A stretch of DNA of 64,000 nt from Paenibacillus sp. (GCA_023663345.1 JAMPHR010000001.1:62001-126000); one strand, 5' to 3'; counted from the first letter of the stretch, positions 16,987-28,705 are shown. Numbers and translations are program-made. Notes: generated by a model not told the origin, from the letters alone.

Positions 16987-19900
16987 GTGGCACGCAGGAT
17001 AGGCAAAATAATTTTATGGATACTACTGGTCCCGGTTATACTCGCAATACTGGTTCCGGTGTTGCTTTACATACCTACGATCCAGGATTGGGCTGTGGGT
17101 TTCGCTACCGAAAAGGTAAGTTCATCTACAGGCATGGATATCCATGTAGGCAGGTTGCGCCTTTCATTCCCATTGAGACTCAACATAGACGATGTGTCGG
17201 TGCTACAAGCCCCTGGCGACACCATGGTCACAGCCCGTCATGCCTCAGTGGCAGTGAAACTGCTTCCGCTCCTCAAGGGTGATGTGGCCGTGGAGAATCT
17301 CAGCCTCGACAGCGCCTTCTATCAGATGGGCAACGCCGACTCGGTGATGTGGCTACGAGCCCACATTGCCCGTGGCGACATATCCACCACCTCGATCGGA
17401 TTAAATAGCAATGTCATAAATCTTGATCGTGCCGATGTTTCGGGCGTGAGGGTGTGGATGCGTATGCTCGATGATTCTACAGATACACCTGTCGACACCA
17501 CAGCCTCTACCCCTTGGGTGGTAAACGCAGGTATGATAAATATATCGGATGTAGACTACACCATGCAGATGCTTCCGCTCATCGACTCGCTTGGATGCCA
17601 TGTCGATGATGCGACACTAAGACTGGCTACCGTAGACCTGGGCACCAAAAAGATCCACGGACGCTCCCTGCGCCTCGACAGCGTATCGGCCTCATATATC
17701 TATCCTCGCGTTGATTCTCTCGCCACGACAACGGCAAATGACTCGGTAGCCCCCACTGACCCGTCGGAAATGTGGACTGTGACAGCCGATACACTCCGTC
17801 TCACAGGCCGACAGGCTCTGTATGCCGAGAGAGGAGTCACCCCATTGCCCGGATTCGATCCGGCATATATAGCCGCCTCCGATATAGAGATAGAGGTAGA
17901 CTCGTTCTACAACCGTGGGACCTCCATACGTGTCCCCCTGCGCACTTTCAAGGCCACCGAACGATGCGGACTGCCGCTCAGAGCCAATGGCCTTTTCACA
18001 ATGGACAGCACCACCATGACCGTCACAGGCTTTAACCTGGCCACTCTCGGATCCATGCTGAAAGTGGATGCCTCGATGGGTATTGGCGATCTCACCACTG
18101 ATCCGTCGCTCCCGCTGTCACTCAAGGGCAACGGCACGATAGCTCCTGCCGATGTGGTCATGGCTTTTCCTGACATGAAACAGATGCTCGCCCCCATGGG
18201 CCTGCTCTCCCTTGCCGCCGATATCGAAGGTACCGCCGGACAACTCGATGTGAAGGAACTCTCCCTCTCAATGCCCGACGTGTTCCGCCTCAAGGGCAAC
18301 GGTACTGTCGACAATCCGTTCAACCCCGAGAAAATAGGAGGAGGTATAGCCCTCGAAGGCTCGCTTGCCTCGCTCTCCGATAAGAAATACTCATTCCTGC
18401 CCATATCTGTTGTTCCTGCTCTGCAACTCAAGGCCAACGTGGACTATCATCCCGGCGAGGCTGAGGGTGATATCACAGTGATCACCCGTGGCGGTAGACT
18501 TGCTGCCGACGGATCATGGAGCGCACGTCCGCAGGACTATGACGCACACATCACACTTGACCATTTCCCTGTGGACGCTTTCATGCCCTCACTCGGCATA
18601 GGAGCCATAACTGCCCAGGCATCAGTGGACGGACGAGGATACAATCCCATGTCCCCCTCCACATCGGTCGATGCCGACATAAAGCTGGCAAGTGCCGAGT
18701 ATCTCAAGACCACTTACACCAACATTGACCTGAAAGCGTCGCTACACGCAGGAGAGGCCAGTGGCACGCTCGTAAGCCATAATCCAGGAGCAGATGCCAC
18801 CCTCGGATTCGAGGCATGGATCGCCGGTGACAGTGTGCGCTACAACGTGGCAGGAGATCTGCGCGACATCAATCTGCTCACTCTCCACATGGCCGACACC
18901 GTAAACAACGGCCATCTGCGCCTTACATCATCAGGCATATACAACACCGCCTCACAGGCTCTTGACGTGAAAGCCGACATCAGCTCCCTCACATGGCATA
19001 TTCCCGGCATCACCATCACACCCAGAGACTCAATACTCCTCACAGCCGTATCGGACAGTACAGGCTCGCGCACCACGCTCGACAACGGCGATCTCTCGCT
19101 CCTGTTCACCACCCCCGGCTCCATATTCAAGTTTGCCGAAGGGCTTACCCCTGCCATGACCGTGATCCAGCACCAGATCGACAGCATGAGAGTCGATGTT
19201 GATGCCATCAACCGTGCCATGCCCCGATTCACCCTCGATGCCTCAATTGGACGCAACAATGTGACTGCCGACTATCTCGCATCCTCAGGCATAAAGATAG
19301 GACGTGTCACAGCCACCATGGCAAATGACTCGCTGATATCAATGAATGCTCTGGTCAACACTCTCGACGTAGGCAGCACACGCATCGACACTCTACGCTT
19401 CGATGCCATACAACATGCAGGCTATCTGGTATATCACGTGTCGATGAACAACCGTCCGGGCACATTCGACGATTTCGCACATGTGACACTCAACGGCTTT
19501 GCCGGAAGCAACCGAGCATCAGCATTCTTCAAGCAAGCCAATATCAAGGGAGAGAAAGGCTTCAACATCGGACTCAACGCATCTATCGAAGATAGCGTTG
19601 TGACGGTGAAATTCGTCCCCTACAAGCCCACTATTGCCTACAAACCGTGGGCCATCAACCACGACAACTTCCTCAGTCTCGACCTCGCTACCAAGCATCT
19701 CGACGCCGATCTCCAGCTCACTGGCGACAACAGCTTCGTGCGCATATTTACCGAACATACTGCCCATGATGGAGAATCTATAGCCCCGGACAGCATACAC
19801 GGCCATTACACAGGCAAGCAGGAGGATCTGAAAGTACAGATCTCTCGCATACGCCTGCAGGACTGGTTGTCAATCAATCCATTCGCTCCTCCGGTGAAGG

Positions 19901-21714
19901 GTGAACTGTCAGCCGACCTGAGATTCGCCTATGAAAAGCCCACCATCACCGGCAACGGCACTGTATCGCTCTCCGACCTCTATTACGGACGTGATCGTGT
20001 GGGAGATTTCGACCTGGATGTCAACGTGGCAAACTCGCCCGGTGGCAAACTCATGGCCGATGTGGCACTCATGGTTGATTCGGTGCGTACCATTACCGCC
20101 CGAGGTGTTCTCAACGACTCCACCCTGGCCACACCGTTCCTGCTAGACTTCAACATGATCAAATTCCCCCTCAAGGTTGTCAACCCCTTCATCCCCGATA
20201 AAATGGCTACCCTATCGGGCCAGCTCAACGGCACGATGAAGATAACAGGCGACATGGCTAATCCGGTATTCAACGGCTACCTCGATTTCGACACCACAGC
20301 CGTCAAGGTCACCATGCTCGGCACTTCGTTCCAGTTCTCGGATGAAAAGATTCCTGTGGACAGCAACATCATCACCTTCAAGGACTTCACCATCATGGGA
20401 TGCAACAGCAATCCCTTGTCAATAAACGGCACCGTGGATGCAAGGGCCATATCTGATCTGCGCCTTAATCTCGACATGCAGGCCCGTAATATGCAGATAG
20501 TAAAGAGCGACCGTGCCCGTGGCGGATCGGATGTCTACGGAAAGGCATTCATCGATCTGTCGGCCGGAGTTAAGGGCGACATGACCCGCCTCAACGTAAA
20601 CGCCGACCTCTCGCTTCTGGAGGGCACAAACGTCACATACGTACTGCCCGAGGCAGAGCAAGCTGTCACACAGCAGGCTGATGAAGACATGGTACACTTC
20701 GTACAGTTCAACGACACAACCGCCGTGGCCAATGCCGACTCCATCACCTCCACAGCCATGGCCCTCAACCTCAAGGCCAAGCTACATCTCCACGAAGGTG
20801 CCACAATCAACGTGGATCTCTCAGCCGGCGGTTCCAACCGCGTGCAGGTACTCCCCTCAGGCGATCTCGACTATACTATGTCACCTCTAAACGGGCAGAG
20901 ATTAACCGGACGCGTGAACATCAACAGCGGATTCGTGCGCTACACTCCGCCGCTAATGAGCGAGAAGAACTTCGCGTTCAACGAGGGCTCCTACATAGCC
21001 TTCAACGGCGACGTGATGAACCCTGTGCTCAATATCAGTGCTGTGGATGTGGTGAGAGCCAACGTCACCCAGGACGGACAGAACTCACGCCTGGTAAACT
21101 TTGATGTTACGCTCACGGTGACCAACACATTCGACAACATGAACGTGGCGTTCGATCTCTCGACCAACGATGATATCACCGTTCAGAACGAGCTCACTTC
21201 CATGTCGGCCGAACAGCGTGCCAACCAAGCCATGAACCTCCTACTCTACAACGTGTATTCAGGTTCAGGCACCAAAGCAACTACCATAAAGGGCAACCCG
21301 CTGTTCTCGTTCCTCACCTCTCAGCTCAATTCATGGGCAGCCAACAACATCAAGGGGGTTGATATATCCTTCGGCATAGACCAGTATGACCGCACTTACG
21401 AGGGATCCACCTCCACGGCTACCTCATACAGTTACCGTGTATCCAAGAGCCTCTTCAATGACCGCTTCAAGATTGTAGTTGGTGGAAACTATTCCACCGA
21501 TGCCAACGATGAGGAGAACTTCTCGCAGAATCTCATCAACGACATCTCGTTTGAGTACATGCTCAATGCCTCAGGCTCGATGTATGTCAAGATATTCCGC
21601 CACACCGGATTCGAGAGTATTCTCGAGGGCGAAATCACCCAGACGGGCGTAGGTTTTGTACTCAAGAAGAAACTTAACACTCTGTGGGAGCTCTTCGGCA
21701 TCAAGAAAGATTAA
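16987..21714 (+). CDS. tamB: TamB-like translocation and assembly module protein
   Basis: A very large (about 1,575-residue) AsmA/TamB-type protein that would span the periplasm and help outer-membrane assembly or lipid transport. One N-terminal membrane anchor (IILWILLVPVILAILVPVLLY) is followed by over a thousand residues of repetitive beta-strand sequence. It ends in a C-terminal DUF490/TamB domain (about the last 350 residues, including VSFGIDQYDR-like and SYRVSKSLFNDRFKIVVGG segments). I favour the GTG at 16987 (VARRIGK), which leaves a normal charged N-region; a GTG at 16936 adds 17 residues. It lies 72 bp upstream of a TamA/TamL-type barrel, the expected partner. Confidence 0.87.
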   Translation: MARRIGKIILWILLVPVILAILVPVLLYIPTIQDWAVGFATEKVSSSTGMDIHVGRLRLSFPLRLNIDDVSVLQAPGDTMVTARHASVAVKLLPLLKGDVAVENLSLDSAFYQMGNADSVMWLRAHIARGDISTTSIGLNSNVINLDRADVSGVRVWMRMLDDSTDTPVDTTASTPWVVNAGMINISDVDYTMQMLPLIDSLGCHVDDATLRLATVDLGTKKIHGRSLRLDSVSASYIYPRVDSLATTTANDSVAPTDPSEMWTVTADTLRLTGRQALYAERGVTPLPGFDPAYIAASDIEIEVDSFYNRGTSIRVPLRTFKATERCGLPLRANGLFTMDSTTMTVTGFNLATLGSMLKVDASMGIGDLTTDPSLPLSLKGNGTIAPADVVMAFPDMKQMLAPMGLLSLAADIEGTAGQLDVKELSLSMPDVFRLKGNGTVDNPFNPEKIGGGIALEGSLASLSDKKYSFLPISVVPALQLKANVDYHPGEAEGDITVITRGGRLAADGSWSARPQDYDAHITLDHFPVDAFMPSLGIGAITAQASVDGRGYNPMSPSTSVDADIKLASAEYLKTTYTNIDLKASLHAGEASGTLVSHNPGADATLGFEAWIAGDSVRYNVAGDLRDINLLTLHMADTVNNGHLRLTSSGIYNTASQALDVKADISSLTWHIPGITITPRDSILLTAVSDSTGSRTTLDNGDLSLLFTTPGSIFKFAEGLTPAMTVIQHQIDSMRVDVDAINRAMPRFTLDASIGRNNVTADYLASSGIKIGRVTATMANDSLISMNALVNTLDVGSTRIDTLRFDAIQHAGYLVYHVSMNNRPGTFDDFAHVTLNGFAGSNRASAFFKQANIKGEKGFNIGLNASIEDSVVTVKFVPYKPTIAYKPWAINHDNFLSLDLATKHLDADLQLTGDNSFVRIFTEHTAHDGESIAPDSIHGHYTGKQEDLKVQISRIRLQDWLSINPFAPPVKGELSADLRFAYEKPTITGNGTVSLSDLYYGRDRVGDFDLDVNVANSPGGKLMADVALMVDSVRTITARGVLNDSTLATPFLLDFNMIKFPLKVVNPFIPDKMATLSGQLNGTMKITGDMANPVFNGYLDFDTTAVKVTMLGTSFQFSDEKIPVDSNIITFKDFTIMGCNSNPLSINGTVDARAISDLRLNLDMQARNMQIVKSDRARGGSDVYGKAFIDLSAGVKGDMTRLNVNADLSLLEGTNVTYVLPEAEQAVTQQADEDMVHFVQFNDTTAVANADSITSTAMALNLKAKLHLHEGATINVDLSAGGSNRVQVLPSGDLDYTMSPLNGQRLTGRVNINSGFVRYTPPLMSEKNFAFNEGSYIAFNGDVMNPVLNISAVDVVRANVTQDGQNSRLVNFDVTLTVTNTFDNMNVAFDLSTNDDITVQNELTSMSAEQRANQAMNLLLYNVYSGSGTKATTIKGNPLFSFLTSQLNSWAANNIKGVDISFGIDQYDRTYEGSTSTATSYSYRVSKSLFNDRFKIVVGGNYSTDANDEENFSQNLINDISFEYMLNASGSMYVKIFRHTGFESILEGEITQTGVGFVLKKKLNTLWELFGIKKD

Positions 21715-21786
21715 GCGAGCTATGAATTTACAGATTTATGAGTTTATAGATTTAGAAATTTATCGGGTTTATAAAAACATTCACTG

Positions 21787-24087
21787 ATGAAAGGTCACAA
21801 CATACGTCACATATTGCTCCCCATGCTGTCGCTCGGACTCCTCGTGGCATCATGCTCCACCACACGCCGTATTCCCCAGGACGAGCTGCTATACACCGGC
21901 CTCAAGGGGGTGGAGGTCACCACTCCGCTCCCCCAGGAGAAATTTCCTTCAGGAGTGAAGGAATCACTTACAGAGGCTGTGTCGGTCAAGCCCAACAATC
22001 CCTTGCTCGGCTCGGCATCAGTACGCACACCATTCCCCATAGGCCTGTGGGTCTACAACAACTGGCCTAATCCTCCCAAGGGGTTCAAGCACTGGATCTA
22101 CAACAAACTGGTGAGCGAGCCTGTGCTCATTAGCGACGTGCGCCCTGAGGTGCGTGTACACATGCTCGACAAGATACTCGACAACAACGGCTACTTTGCC
22201 GGAAAGGCCTCATACGAACTGGTACAGAAGAAAAACAAGAAGAAAGCCTCAATTCTCTACACCATCGAAGCCGGTGAGCCTTACCTGATCGACTCGATAC
22301 GTCTTCTCCCCGACACCACCCATCTCTATCATCTGATTGATTCTGTAGCCATGCGGTCGGCTTATTTCAAGCCTGGTTCGCGCTATTCGGTAGACTCGCT
22401 CGCCACCCTTCGCGTGCAGATAGCCAATGCCGTGCGCAACCGTGGATACTACTACTTCAAACCTGAATTTATCCAGTATCTGGCCGATTCCACCATCACC
22501 CGAGGCCGCATAGCCATACACATGGATGTGGCCGACAACCTGCATCCCTGGGCCCTTGACCGTTTTTCTACCGGTACTATCACCACATACGTGCAACGCA
22601 ATAACGGCGGAGGTACCCCTGACACCATCTCCACTCCAAAGGGTGATGTGATACAGTTCCGTCCCTCAAAGCTGCGCCGATCGCTTATTCCCTCGTGCAT
22701 AGCTTTCCGCCCCGGACACACATTCTCGGTGAGACAGATGGATCTCACCCAGGCTCGCCTCTCGAGGCTCGGCATATTCAATAATATCAACATGACTGTA
22801 TATCCCGACACTGTCAACCGCGACAAGCGTCTGCTTAATGTGGCCATTGAATGTACATTCGACCGCCCATGGGAGGCTTCTATCGAGGCTAACGTGTCGT
22901 CGAAATCAAACTCATACCTCGGCCCGGGTATCACTCTCGGCCTCACCAACCGCAACATATTCGGTGGAGGCGAACAGTTCAACGTGTCCTTAACCGGATC
23001 CTACGAATGGCAGACAGGATCGGGCCGTAACAGCCTGTTCAACTCTTACGAAGCCGGACTCAACGCAACACTTGCCTTTCCACGCCTACTGGCACCACGC
23101 TTCATCCCCCGTAGCCGACGCGACCTCAACTGGACCCGCATATCGCTGGGCATTGACGTGCTCAACCGTCCACACTACTTCAAGATGGAACAGTTCAACA
23201 CCGGCATTTCCTACGACTGGCGATCGTCACGCTACATCAACAACTCGTTTACCCTCTTCAAACTCTCCTATACCAAGCTACAGAACACTACCGAGGTATT
23301 CGACTCCATAATGAACGCCAACCCAGCCATAGCTCTCAGCTTCCAGAACCAGTTCATCCCACAGATGTCCTACTCCCTCACCTACGACCGAGCCATGAAC
23401 GCCGACAACACCATTAACGTCCAGGCTACCGTCTCGCAAGCAGGTAACATCTTCTGGTCCATCTACGAGCTATGTGGCAAGCACCACGAGAAGGAACTGT
23501 TCGGCACACCGTTCTCCCAGTTCATCAAGGGATATGCCCAGATAGTCTACGGCCGACGCCTTGGAGGCGATATATGGCTCGTAAACCGCCTCGCCACCGG
23601 AGCCGCATGGGCCTATGGCAATTCCCGCCAGGTGCCATATAGCGAGCAATTCTATGCCGGCGGAGCCAACTCAGTGCGAGCATTCACCGTGCGCTCCATA
23701 GGCCCCGGATCCTATCGTGCCCCGGCTGATCAGATCAACGGATACTTCGACCAGACAGGTACATTCATCTTCCTTGCCAACACCGAGCTGCGTTTCCCAA
23801 TACTCGGTCCACTGCACGGAGCCATATTCCTCGATGCCGGCAATGTGTGGACCCTCAAAGCCGAGGAGAGCCGTCCCGGCGGTCAGCTGAAAGCTTCAAC
23901 CTTCCTGCGCGACCTTGCTCTTGGCACCGGTGTAGGACTACGATTCAACATCTCCATGCTTGTGATACGCGCTGACCTCGGCATAGGCATCCACGCCCCC
24001 TACCACACCTCCAAGCACGGATACTACAACATGGAATCCTTCAAGAAATCCCTTGCCTTCCACCTCGCCATAGGATACCCGTTCTAA
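21787..24087 (+). CDS. tamL: TamL-type BamA/TamA-family outer-membrane lipoprotein (copy 1)
   Basis: A 766-residue Omp85-superfamily barrel with a lipoprotein signal (lipobox VASC, Cys23), the form called TamL in Bacteroidetes. Residues about 40-400 hold POTRA-like domains (for example VEVTTPLPQEKFPSG and IDSIRLLPDTTHLYHLIDS). The C-terminal barrel carries the characteristic GGANSVRAFTVRSIGPGSY segment, the lid-lock VRGF-type motif (here VRAF), and FLDAGNVW near the end. The final residue is Phe (GYPF), as in many outer-membrane barrels. It sits 72 bp after tamB and probably works with it. Confidence 0.87.
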   Translation: MKGHNIRHILLPMLSLGLLVASCSTTRRIPQDELLYTGLKGVEVTTPLPQEKFPSGVKESLTEAVSVKPNNPLLGSASVRTPFPIGLWVYNNWPNPPKGFKHWIYNKLVSEPVLISDVRPEVRVHMLDKILDNNGYFAGKASYELVQKKNKKKASILYTIEAGEPYLIDSIRLLPDTTHLYHLIDSVAMRSAYFKPGSRYSVDSLATLRVQIANAVRNRGYYYFKPEFIQYLADSTITRGRIAIHMDVADNLHPWALDRFSTGTITTYVQRNNGGGTPDTISTPKGDVIQFRPSKLRRSLIPSCIAFRPGHTFSVRQMDLTQARLSRLGIFNNINMTVYPDTVNRDKRLLNVAIECTFDRPWEASIEANVSSKSNSYLGPGITLGLTNRNIFGGGEQFNVSLTGSYEWQTGSGRNSLFNSYEAGLNATLAFPRLLAPRFIPRSRRDLNWTRISLGIDVLNRPHYFKMEQFNTGISYDWRSSRYINNSFTLFKLSYTKLQNTTEVFDSIMNANPAIALSFQNQFIPQMSYSLTYDRAMNADNTINVQATVSQAGNIFWSIYELCGKHHEKELFGTPFSQFIKGYAQIVYGRRLGGDIWLVNRLATGAAWAYGNSRQVPYSEQFYAGGANSVRAFTVRSIGPGSYRAPADQINGYFDQTGTFIFLANTELRFPILGPLHGAIFLDAGNVWTLKAEESRPGGQLKASTFLRDLALGTGVGLRFNISMLVIRADLGIGIHAPYHTSKHGYYNMESFKKSLAFHLAIGYPF

Positions 24088-24102
24088 ATTCTTCCAATAT
24101 AA

Positions 24103-24170
24103 ATGATAAAGCATTGAGGTCAATAGTGGGAATGACCAATTATCCACTATTGACCTCAATGCTTTATCAT
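24103..24170. terminator. Bidirectional terminator between tamL and mutS
   Basis: A perfect 27-bp stem (24103-24129 with 24144-24170) with a 14-nt loop lies between two convergent genes, 15 bp past each stop. It can serve both strands. Confidence 0.8.
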
Positions 24171-24184
24171 CTTACTAAAAAACT

Positions 24185-26803
24185 CTATACTCCTGTAAGT
24201 ATAGTGCGTATGTCGTGCAATTTGTTGAGGGCAGCCATAGGGGTGAGATTGTTGATGTCCAAGTCGAGAATCTGATCCCTCAACTGAGCCAATACAGGGT
24301 CGTCGAGTTGAAAGAATGACAACTGCATTCCTTCCTGCACATCGTTGATCTCAGCCAGCCGTCCCGCAGTCTTGCTGTCGGTATCCCTATTGACCTTCTC
24401 GAGATGACGCAACACCTCATCTGCCCGCTTCACTATCACCTGTGGCATACCCGCGAGTTTGGCCACATGGATACCGAAGCTATGCTCACTGCCTCCACGT
24501 GCGAGCTTACGCAGGAATACCACCTTTCCGTCAATCTCCCTCACCGACACATTATAGTTGATCACGCGTGGGAAACTCTTCTCCATCTCATTTAGTTCGT
24601 GATAATGGGTGGCAAAGAGGGTCTTGGGGTGCATAGTTCCATGCTCATGGATATATTCCACAATAGCCCAGGCTATGGATATGCCGTCGTAGGTGGATGT
24701 GCCACGACCAAGCTCGTCAAACAATATCAACGACCGCTCGCTCATATTGTTCAGTATCGATGCTGCCTCGTTCATCTCCACCATGAATGTGGACTCGCCA
24801 AGCGAGATATTGTCCGATGCACCTACTCGGGTGAAAATCTTATCCACGACTCCAATGTGGGCACTGTCGGCCGCCACAAACGATCCTATCTGGGCAAGCA
24901 ACACATTCAAGGCTGTCTGACGTAGTAGGGCTGATTTACCCGACATATTGGGACCGGTAATCATCATCACCTGAGTGCCGTCATTGGAGAGATTAACCGT
25001 ATTGGTTATATACGGCTCGCCAGCGGGCAACTCCTTCTCTATCACGGGATGGCGCCCCTCTACAATCGACAATTCAAGCGAATCATCGACAACAGGGCGA
25101 TTATAGCGATTCTCAACGGCCACTCTGGCAAACGCACACAACACGTCGAGCCTTGCCACAAGCTGGGCATCGAGCAATATGGCGGGGATATAGTCGGCCA
25201 GACGGGCTACAAGATCGGAATATACACGCTGTTCGATGACCGCGATACGGTCCTGGGCTCCGAGTATCTTCTCCTCATATTCCTTAAGTTCCTGGGTGAT
25301 GTAGCGCTCGGCATTGACAAGAGTCTGCTTGCGTATCCATTCGGGAGGCACCTTGTCCCTATGGGTATTGGTTACCTCTATATAATAGCCGAACACATTA
25401 TTGTAGGCCACTTTGAGCGACGGGATCCCAGTGCGCTGGCTCTCACGTTGCTGCAGAGCTACCAGATAATCCTTGCCACGGTAAGCTATCTCCCTAAGTT
25501 CGTCGAGCTCGGCATCCACACCGTTTTTTATGACTTCACCGCGGTTGAGTGCCACAGGAGCATCATCGGCGATCTCGCGTGAGATCTTGGCTTCCATGGC
25601 CTCGCACGGATTTATCTGCTCGCCTATTGATCTGAGCACATCCAGGTCTGCGTCCATGCACACAGCCTTTATATCGGGAAGCACACGCAGAGCATTTCTC
25701 AACTGTAACAGCTCACGCGGATTGACTCTCAGTGCCGAGATTTTGCCCGTGAGGCGCTCCAGGTCGCCTATCTGCCCCAAAGCCTCATGGATTGCATCCT
25801 GGTGATCGGGACAACGCAACAGGTGTTCCACTATGTCGAGACGCTTATTGATCTCCTTAGGGTCCTTGAGCGGGAACAGCAACCAACGATGCAACAGGCG
25901 GGCGCCCATAGGACTCACGGTGCGGTCAATCACATCGAGCAGACTCTTGCCGTCATCGTTCATCGCTCTGATTAGCTCCAGATTCCTAACCGTAAAACGA
26001 TCAAGACGCACCGATTTCTCCTCCTCTACCCGTGATATCGAGGTGATATGCTGAGTATGGTTGTGCTGTGTGATGTCGAGATAATGGAGCACAGCGCCCG
26101 ATGCCACGATGGCATAGGGCATACGATCGATGCCGAACCCCTTGAGCGAGGATGTCTCAAACTGTTTCAGCAACCGGTCCATAGCCGATGAATCGGTGAA
26201 TATCCAGTCGTCAAGCTCGAAGGTATAGTAATGCTCAGGCATTGATTCCTCCACGAGCCTTTTTTTGCCACGCTCCACCAGCACCTCCTTGGGTGCGAAA
26301 TTGGCCATAAGCTTGCCTACATAATCAAGGCTACCTTCAGCCGTGAAAAACTCGCCTGTGGATATATCAAGGAAGGCCACACCGGTGGTATGCTTACCGA
26401 AATGTATGGCTGAAAGGAAATTATTCTCACGGTGATTGAGCACATTGTCGTTGATCGACACGCCGGGGGTGACAAGCTCGGTGATACCGCGCTTGACAAG
26501 TTTCTTGGTAGTCTTGGGATCCTCAAGTTGCTCACAGATGGCCACACGTTTTCCTGCCCTCACCAACTTGGGCAGATAGGTGTCAAGGGCATGATGGGGA
26601 AATCCTGCCAACTCGACATATTGGGCCGAACCGTTGGCCCTGCGTGTGAGAGTGATACCTAATATTTCGGAGGAGGCTATCGCATCGTCTGAGAACGTTT
26701 CATAGAAATCCCCCACCCTGAACAGCAATATCGCATCAGGATGCTTCTGCTTCATGGCGATATACTGCTTCATCAGCGGGGTCTCCACTATTGCTTTGGC
26801 CAT
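24185..26803 (-). CDS. mutS: DNA mismatch repair protein MutS
   Basis: Recognises mismatches and small loops and starts methyl-independent mismatch repair with MutL. The 872-aa protein has the mismatch-binding domain with the Phe-x-Glu motif in VGDFYETF (N-terminus). Connector, lever and clamp domains follow, then the ATPase domain with Walker [14 protein letters not shown] (near residue 625), Walker [17 protein letters not shown] and the signature STFMVEM upstream. The C-terminal tail contains the short MutL/beta-clamp region. Full length. It is last in a closely spaced minus-strand set led by a GT2 gene; mutL is not in the window. Confidence 0.97.
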   Translation of the reverse strand: MAKAIVETPLMKQYIAMKQKHPDAILLFRVGDFYETFSDDAIASSEILGITLTRRANGSAQYVELAGFPHHALDTYLPKLVRAGKRVAICEQLEDPKTTKKLVKRGITELVTPGVSINDNVLNHRENNFLSAIHFGKHTTGVAFLDISTGEFFTAEGSLDYVGKLMANFAPKEVLVERGKKRLVEESMPEHYYTFELDDWIFTDSSAMDRLLKQFETSSLKGFGIDRMPYAIVASGAVLHYLDITQHNHTQHITSISRVEEEKSVRLDRFTVRNLELIRAMNDDGKSLLDVIDRTVSPMGARLLHRWLLFPLKDPKEINKRLDIVEHLLRCPDHQDAIHEALGQIGDLERLTGKISALRVNPRELLQLRNALRVLPDIKAVCMDADLDVLRSIGEQINPCEAMEAKISREIADDAPVALNRGEVIKNGVDAELDELREIAYRGKDYLVALQQRESQRTGIPSLKVAYNNVFGYYIEVTNTHRDKVPPEWIRKQTLVNAERYITQELKEYEEKILGAQDRIAVIEQRVYSDLVARLADYIPAILLDAQLVARLDVLCAFARVAVENRYNRPVVDDSLELSIVEGRHPVIEKELPAGEPYITNTVNLSNDGTQVMMITGPNMSGKSALLRQTALNVLLAQIGSFVAADSAHIGVVDKIFTRVGASDNISLGESTFMVEMNEAASILNNMSERSLILFDELGRGTSTYDGISIAWAIVEYIHEHGTMHPKTLFATHYHELNEMEKSFPRVINYNVSVREIDGKVVFLRKLARGGSEHSFGIHVAKLAGMPQVIVKRADEVLRHLEKVNRDTDSKTAGRLAEINDVQEGMQLSFFQLDDPVLAQLRDQILDLDINNLTPMAALNKLHDIRTILTGV

Positions 26804-26859
26804 CTGACTGTTATATTTTAGTATGTTACGTTATTGAATTATATTTCGTTGTACTGAAA

Positions 26860-28659
26860 TCACGACTCGATCTCGGATAATTCGAGCCAGCGCATCTCCT
26901 TCTCATCAAGCATATCCTTCAGCTCACTGTAGCGCGAAGCCTTGGAGGCCACGTCGTCAAGAGCCTCGCCTGAATTGAACAACGCCTCCAGAGCATTCTT
27001 CTCAGCCGTGAGCTCATCTATCTCAAGGGTAAGAGCCTCCAGCTCCTTACGTTCCTTGAATGTGAGTCGACGTGCTCTCGGAGCAGTCTCACGCCGTTGT
27101 GATGGCGATTCCTGAGCCTGCTGAGTTCGTTGAGCCTCTTTGGCCTGGACAGCTTTCTGCTCCTTCAGATAGTCTCTGTAATCGGTGTAATTGCCAGGGA
27201 AGTCTTTAATAACACCGTTGCCCTCCATCACAAACAGATGATCGACGATGGAATCGAGGAAAAACCTATCGTGGGATATCACTATCACACATCCCTTGAA
27301 ATTCCTCATATACTCCTCCAGGATACCCAGCGTCATTATGTCGAGATCATTGGTCGGCTCGTCAAGAATCAGGAAATTGGGCTGGGTGATCAATACGGCA
27401 GCAAGGTGCAGACGTCGCATCTCTCCCCCACTCAGTGTGGATATATACTTCTGCTGATCGGCCGGAGAGAACAGGAAACGGTTCAGAAATTGCATTGGCG
27501 TGTAATGGGTAGTGCCGTTTATCACCACATCCTCAGTGATATCAGTGATGGCATCAATCACACGCTTACCCTCTGGAAGATTCAGACCCTCCTGGGAATA
27601 GTAGCCGAAACGCACCGTCTCGCCCAAATTCCATTCACCGGAATCCTGGGGTACGATTCCCTGAAGCATCTTGATGAAAGTAGACTTGCCTACACCATTC
27701 TCTCCCACAATACCCACTTTCTCATAGCGGGCAAACGTATAGGTGAAATCGTTGAGGATAATCTTGTCGCCAAAACGCTTGTTCACCCCCTTGGCCTCGA
27801 ATATCTTTGACCCGATATACGATGATTTCACCTCGGTAGGATCAATATTCTTCTCATCGTATCTCACCGAAGCCCTATCTTTGAGCTCATAGAACGCATT
27901 GATGCGGTAACGAGCCTTTCCGGCTCTTGCCTGTGGCTGACGGCGCATCCATTCCTGCTCTTTGCGCAGAGTATTCTTAGCCTTGGTCACCTCGTTGGCC
28001 AGGGCCTCCATCCGCTCGGCTCGCCGGCGCAGATAGTAATCGAAATTACCCTCGTAGGTGAATATCTGCTTCTGGTCGATCTCGATGATCTTGTTACACA
28101 CGCGGTCAAGAAAATAACGGTCATGAGTGACCATCAGCAGGGTGATGCGCTGTCGGGACAGATATCCCTCGAGCCATTCCACGGTGGAGATGTCCAAATG
28201 ATTGGTAGGCTCATCGAGAATCAACAGGTCAGGCGCACCGAGAAGTACCCGTGCGAGAGCCGCACGCTTTAACTGTCCACCCGACATATGATCGACTGTC
28301 ATGCCGGCATCATCTATGCCCAACTGTGAGAGCATCTGTCTCACACGGTCCTCACGGCTCCACTCCTCGTGGTCATTCTCATGAATGGCCGGAAGCAGAT
28401 TGTGCATGAGAGTAGTGCCGGGAGCAAACTCGGGAGACTGATCAAGAAATCCAACCCTCAGGTCGTTACGGAACGTGACCGTGCCGCTATCAGGCGATTC
28501 TTTCCCCGACAGCAGTCTCAGCAATGTGGATTTTCCGGTACCGTTTTTAGCTATCACTCCTATCTTGTCCCCCTCGTTCACACCAAATGTGATTGAGTCA
28601 AACAGCATACGATCGCCATAGCTTTTGGTAAGATCTTCGACCTGAAGGTAAGGTTTCAT
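26860..28659 (-). CDS. ABC-F family ATPase, Uup-like
   Basis: A cytosolic protein with two ABC ATPase domains and no membrane segments (599 aa). ABC-F proteins act on ribosomes or nucleic acids. Walker A motifs are AKNGTGKST (about residue 38) and GENGVGKST (about 320). The signature sequences are MSGGQLKRAALA and LSGGEMRRLHLA, and both Walker B segments end in LDEPTN. The Arg/Lys-rich linker lies between them. The C-terminal coiled coil (about 520-599) and overall length point to the Uup branch rather than EttA. It lies between the COG0523 gene and mutS with short gaps of 46 and 56 bp. Confidence 0.93.
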   Translation of the reverse strand: MKPYLQVEDLTKSYGDRMLFDSITFGVNEGDKIGVIAKNGTGKSTLLRLLSGKESPDSGTVTFRNDLRVGFLDQSPEFAPGTTLMHNLLPAIHENDHEEWSREDRVRQMLSQLGIDDAGMTVDHMSGGQLKRAALARVLLGAPDLLILDEPTNHLDISTVEWLEGYLSRQRITLLMVTHDRYFLDRVCNKIIEIDQKQIFTYEGNFDYYLRRRAERMEALANEVTKAKNTLRKEQEWMRRQPQARAGKARYRINAFYELKDRASVRYDEKNIDPTEVKSSYIGSKIFEAKGVNKRFGDKIILNDFTYTFARYEKVGIVGENGVGKSTFIKMLQGIVPQDSGEWNLGETVRFGYYSQEGLNLPEGKRVIDAITDITEDVVINGTTHYTPMQFLNRFLFSPADQQKYISTLSGGEMRRLHLAAVLITQPNFLILDEPTNDLDIMTLGILEEYMRNFKGCVIVISHDRFFLDSIVDHLFVMEGNGVIKDFPGNYTDYRDYLKEQKAVQAKEAQRTQQAQESPSQRRETAPRARRLTFKERKELEALTLEIDELTAEKNALEALFNSGEALDDVASKASRYSELKDMLDEKEMRWLELSEIES

Positions 28660-28705
28660 TTAATTGCGATTATTGGTTAGTATAGATCCGGGGAGCATAT
28701 CAGCT

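Noticed and set aside
27130-27810. 226-codon + strand frame inside the ABC-F gene
   Set aside because: Antisense to conserved Walker and signature motifs; no family resemblance.
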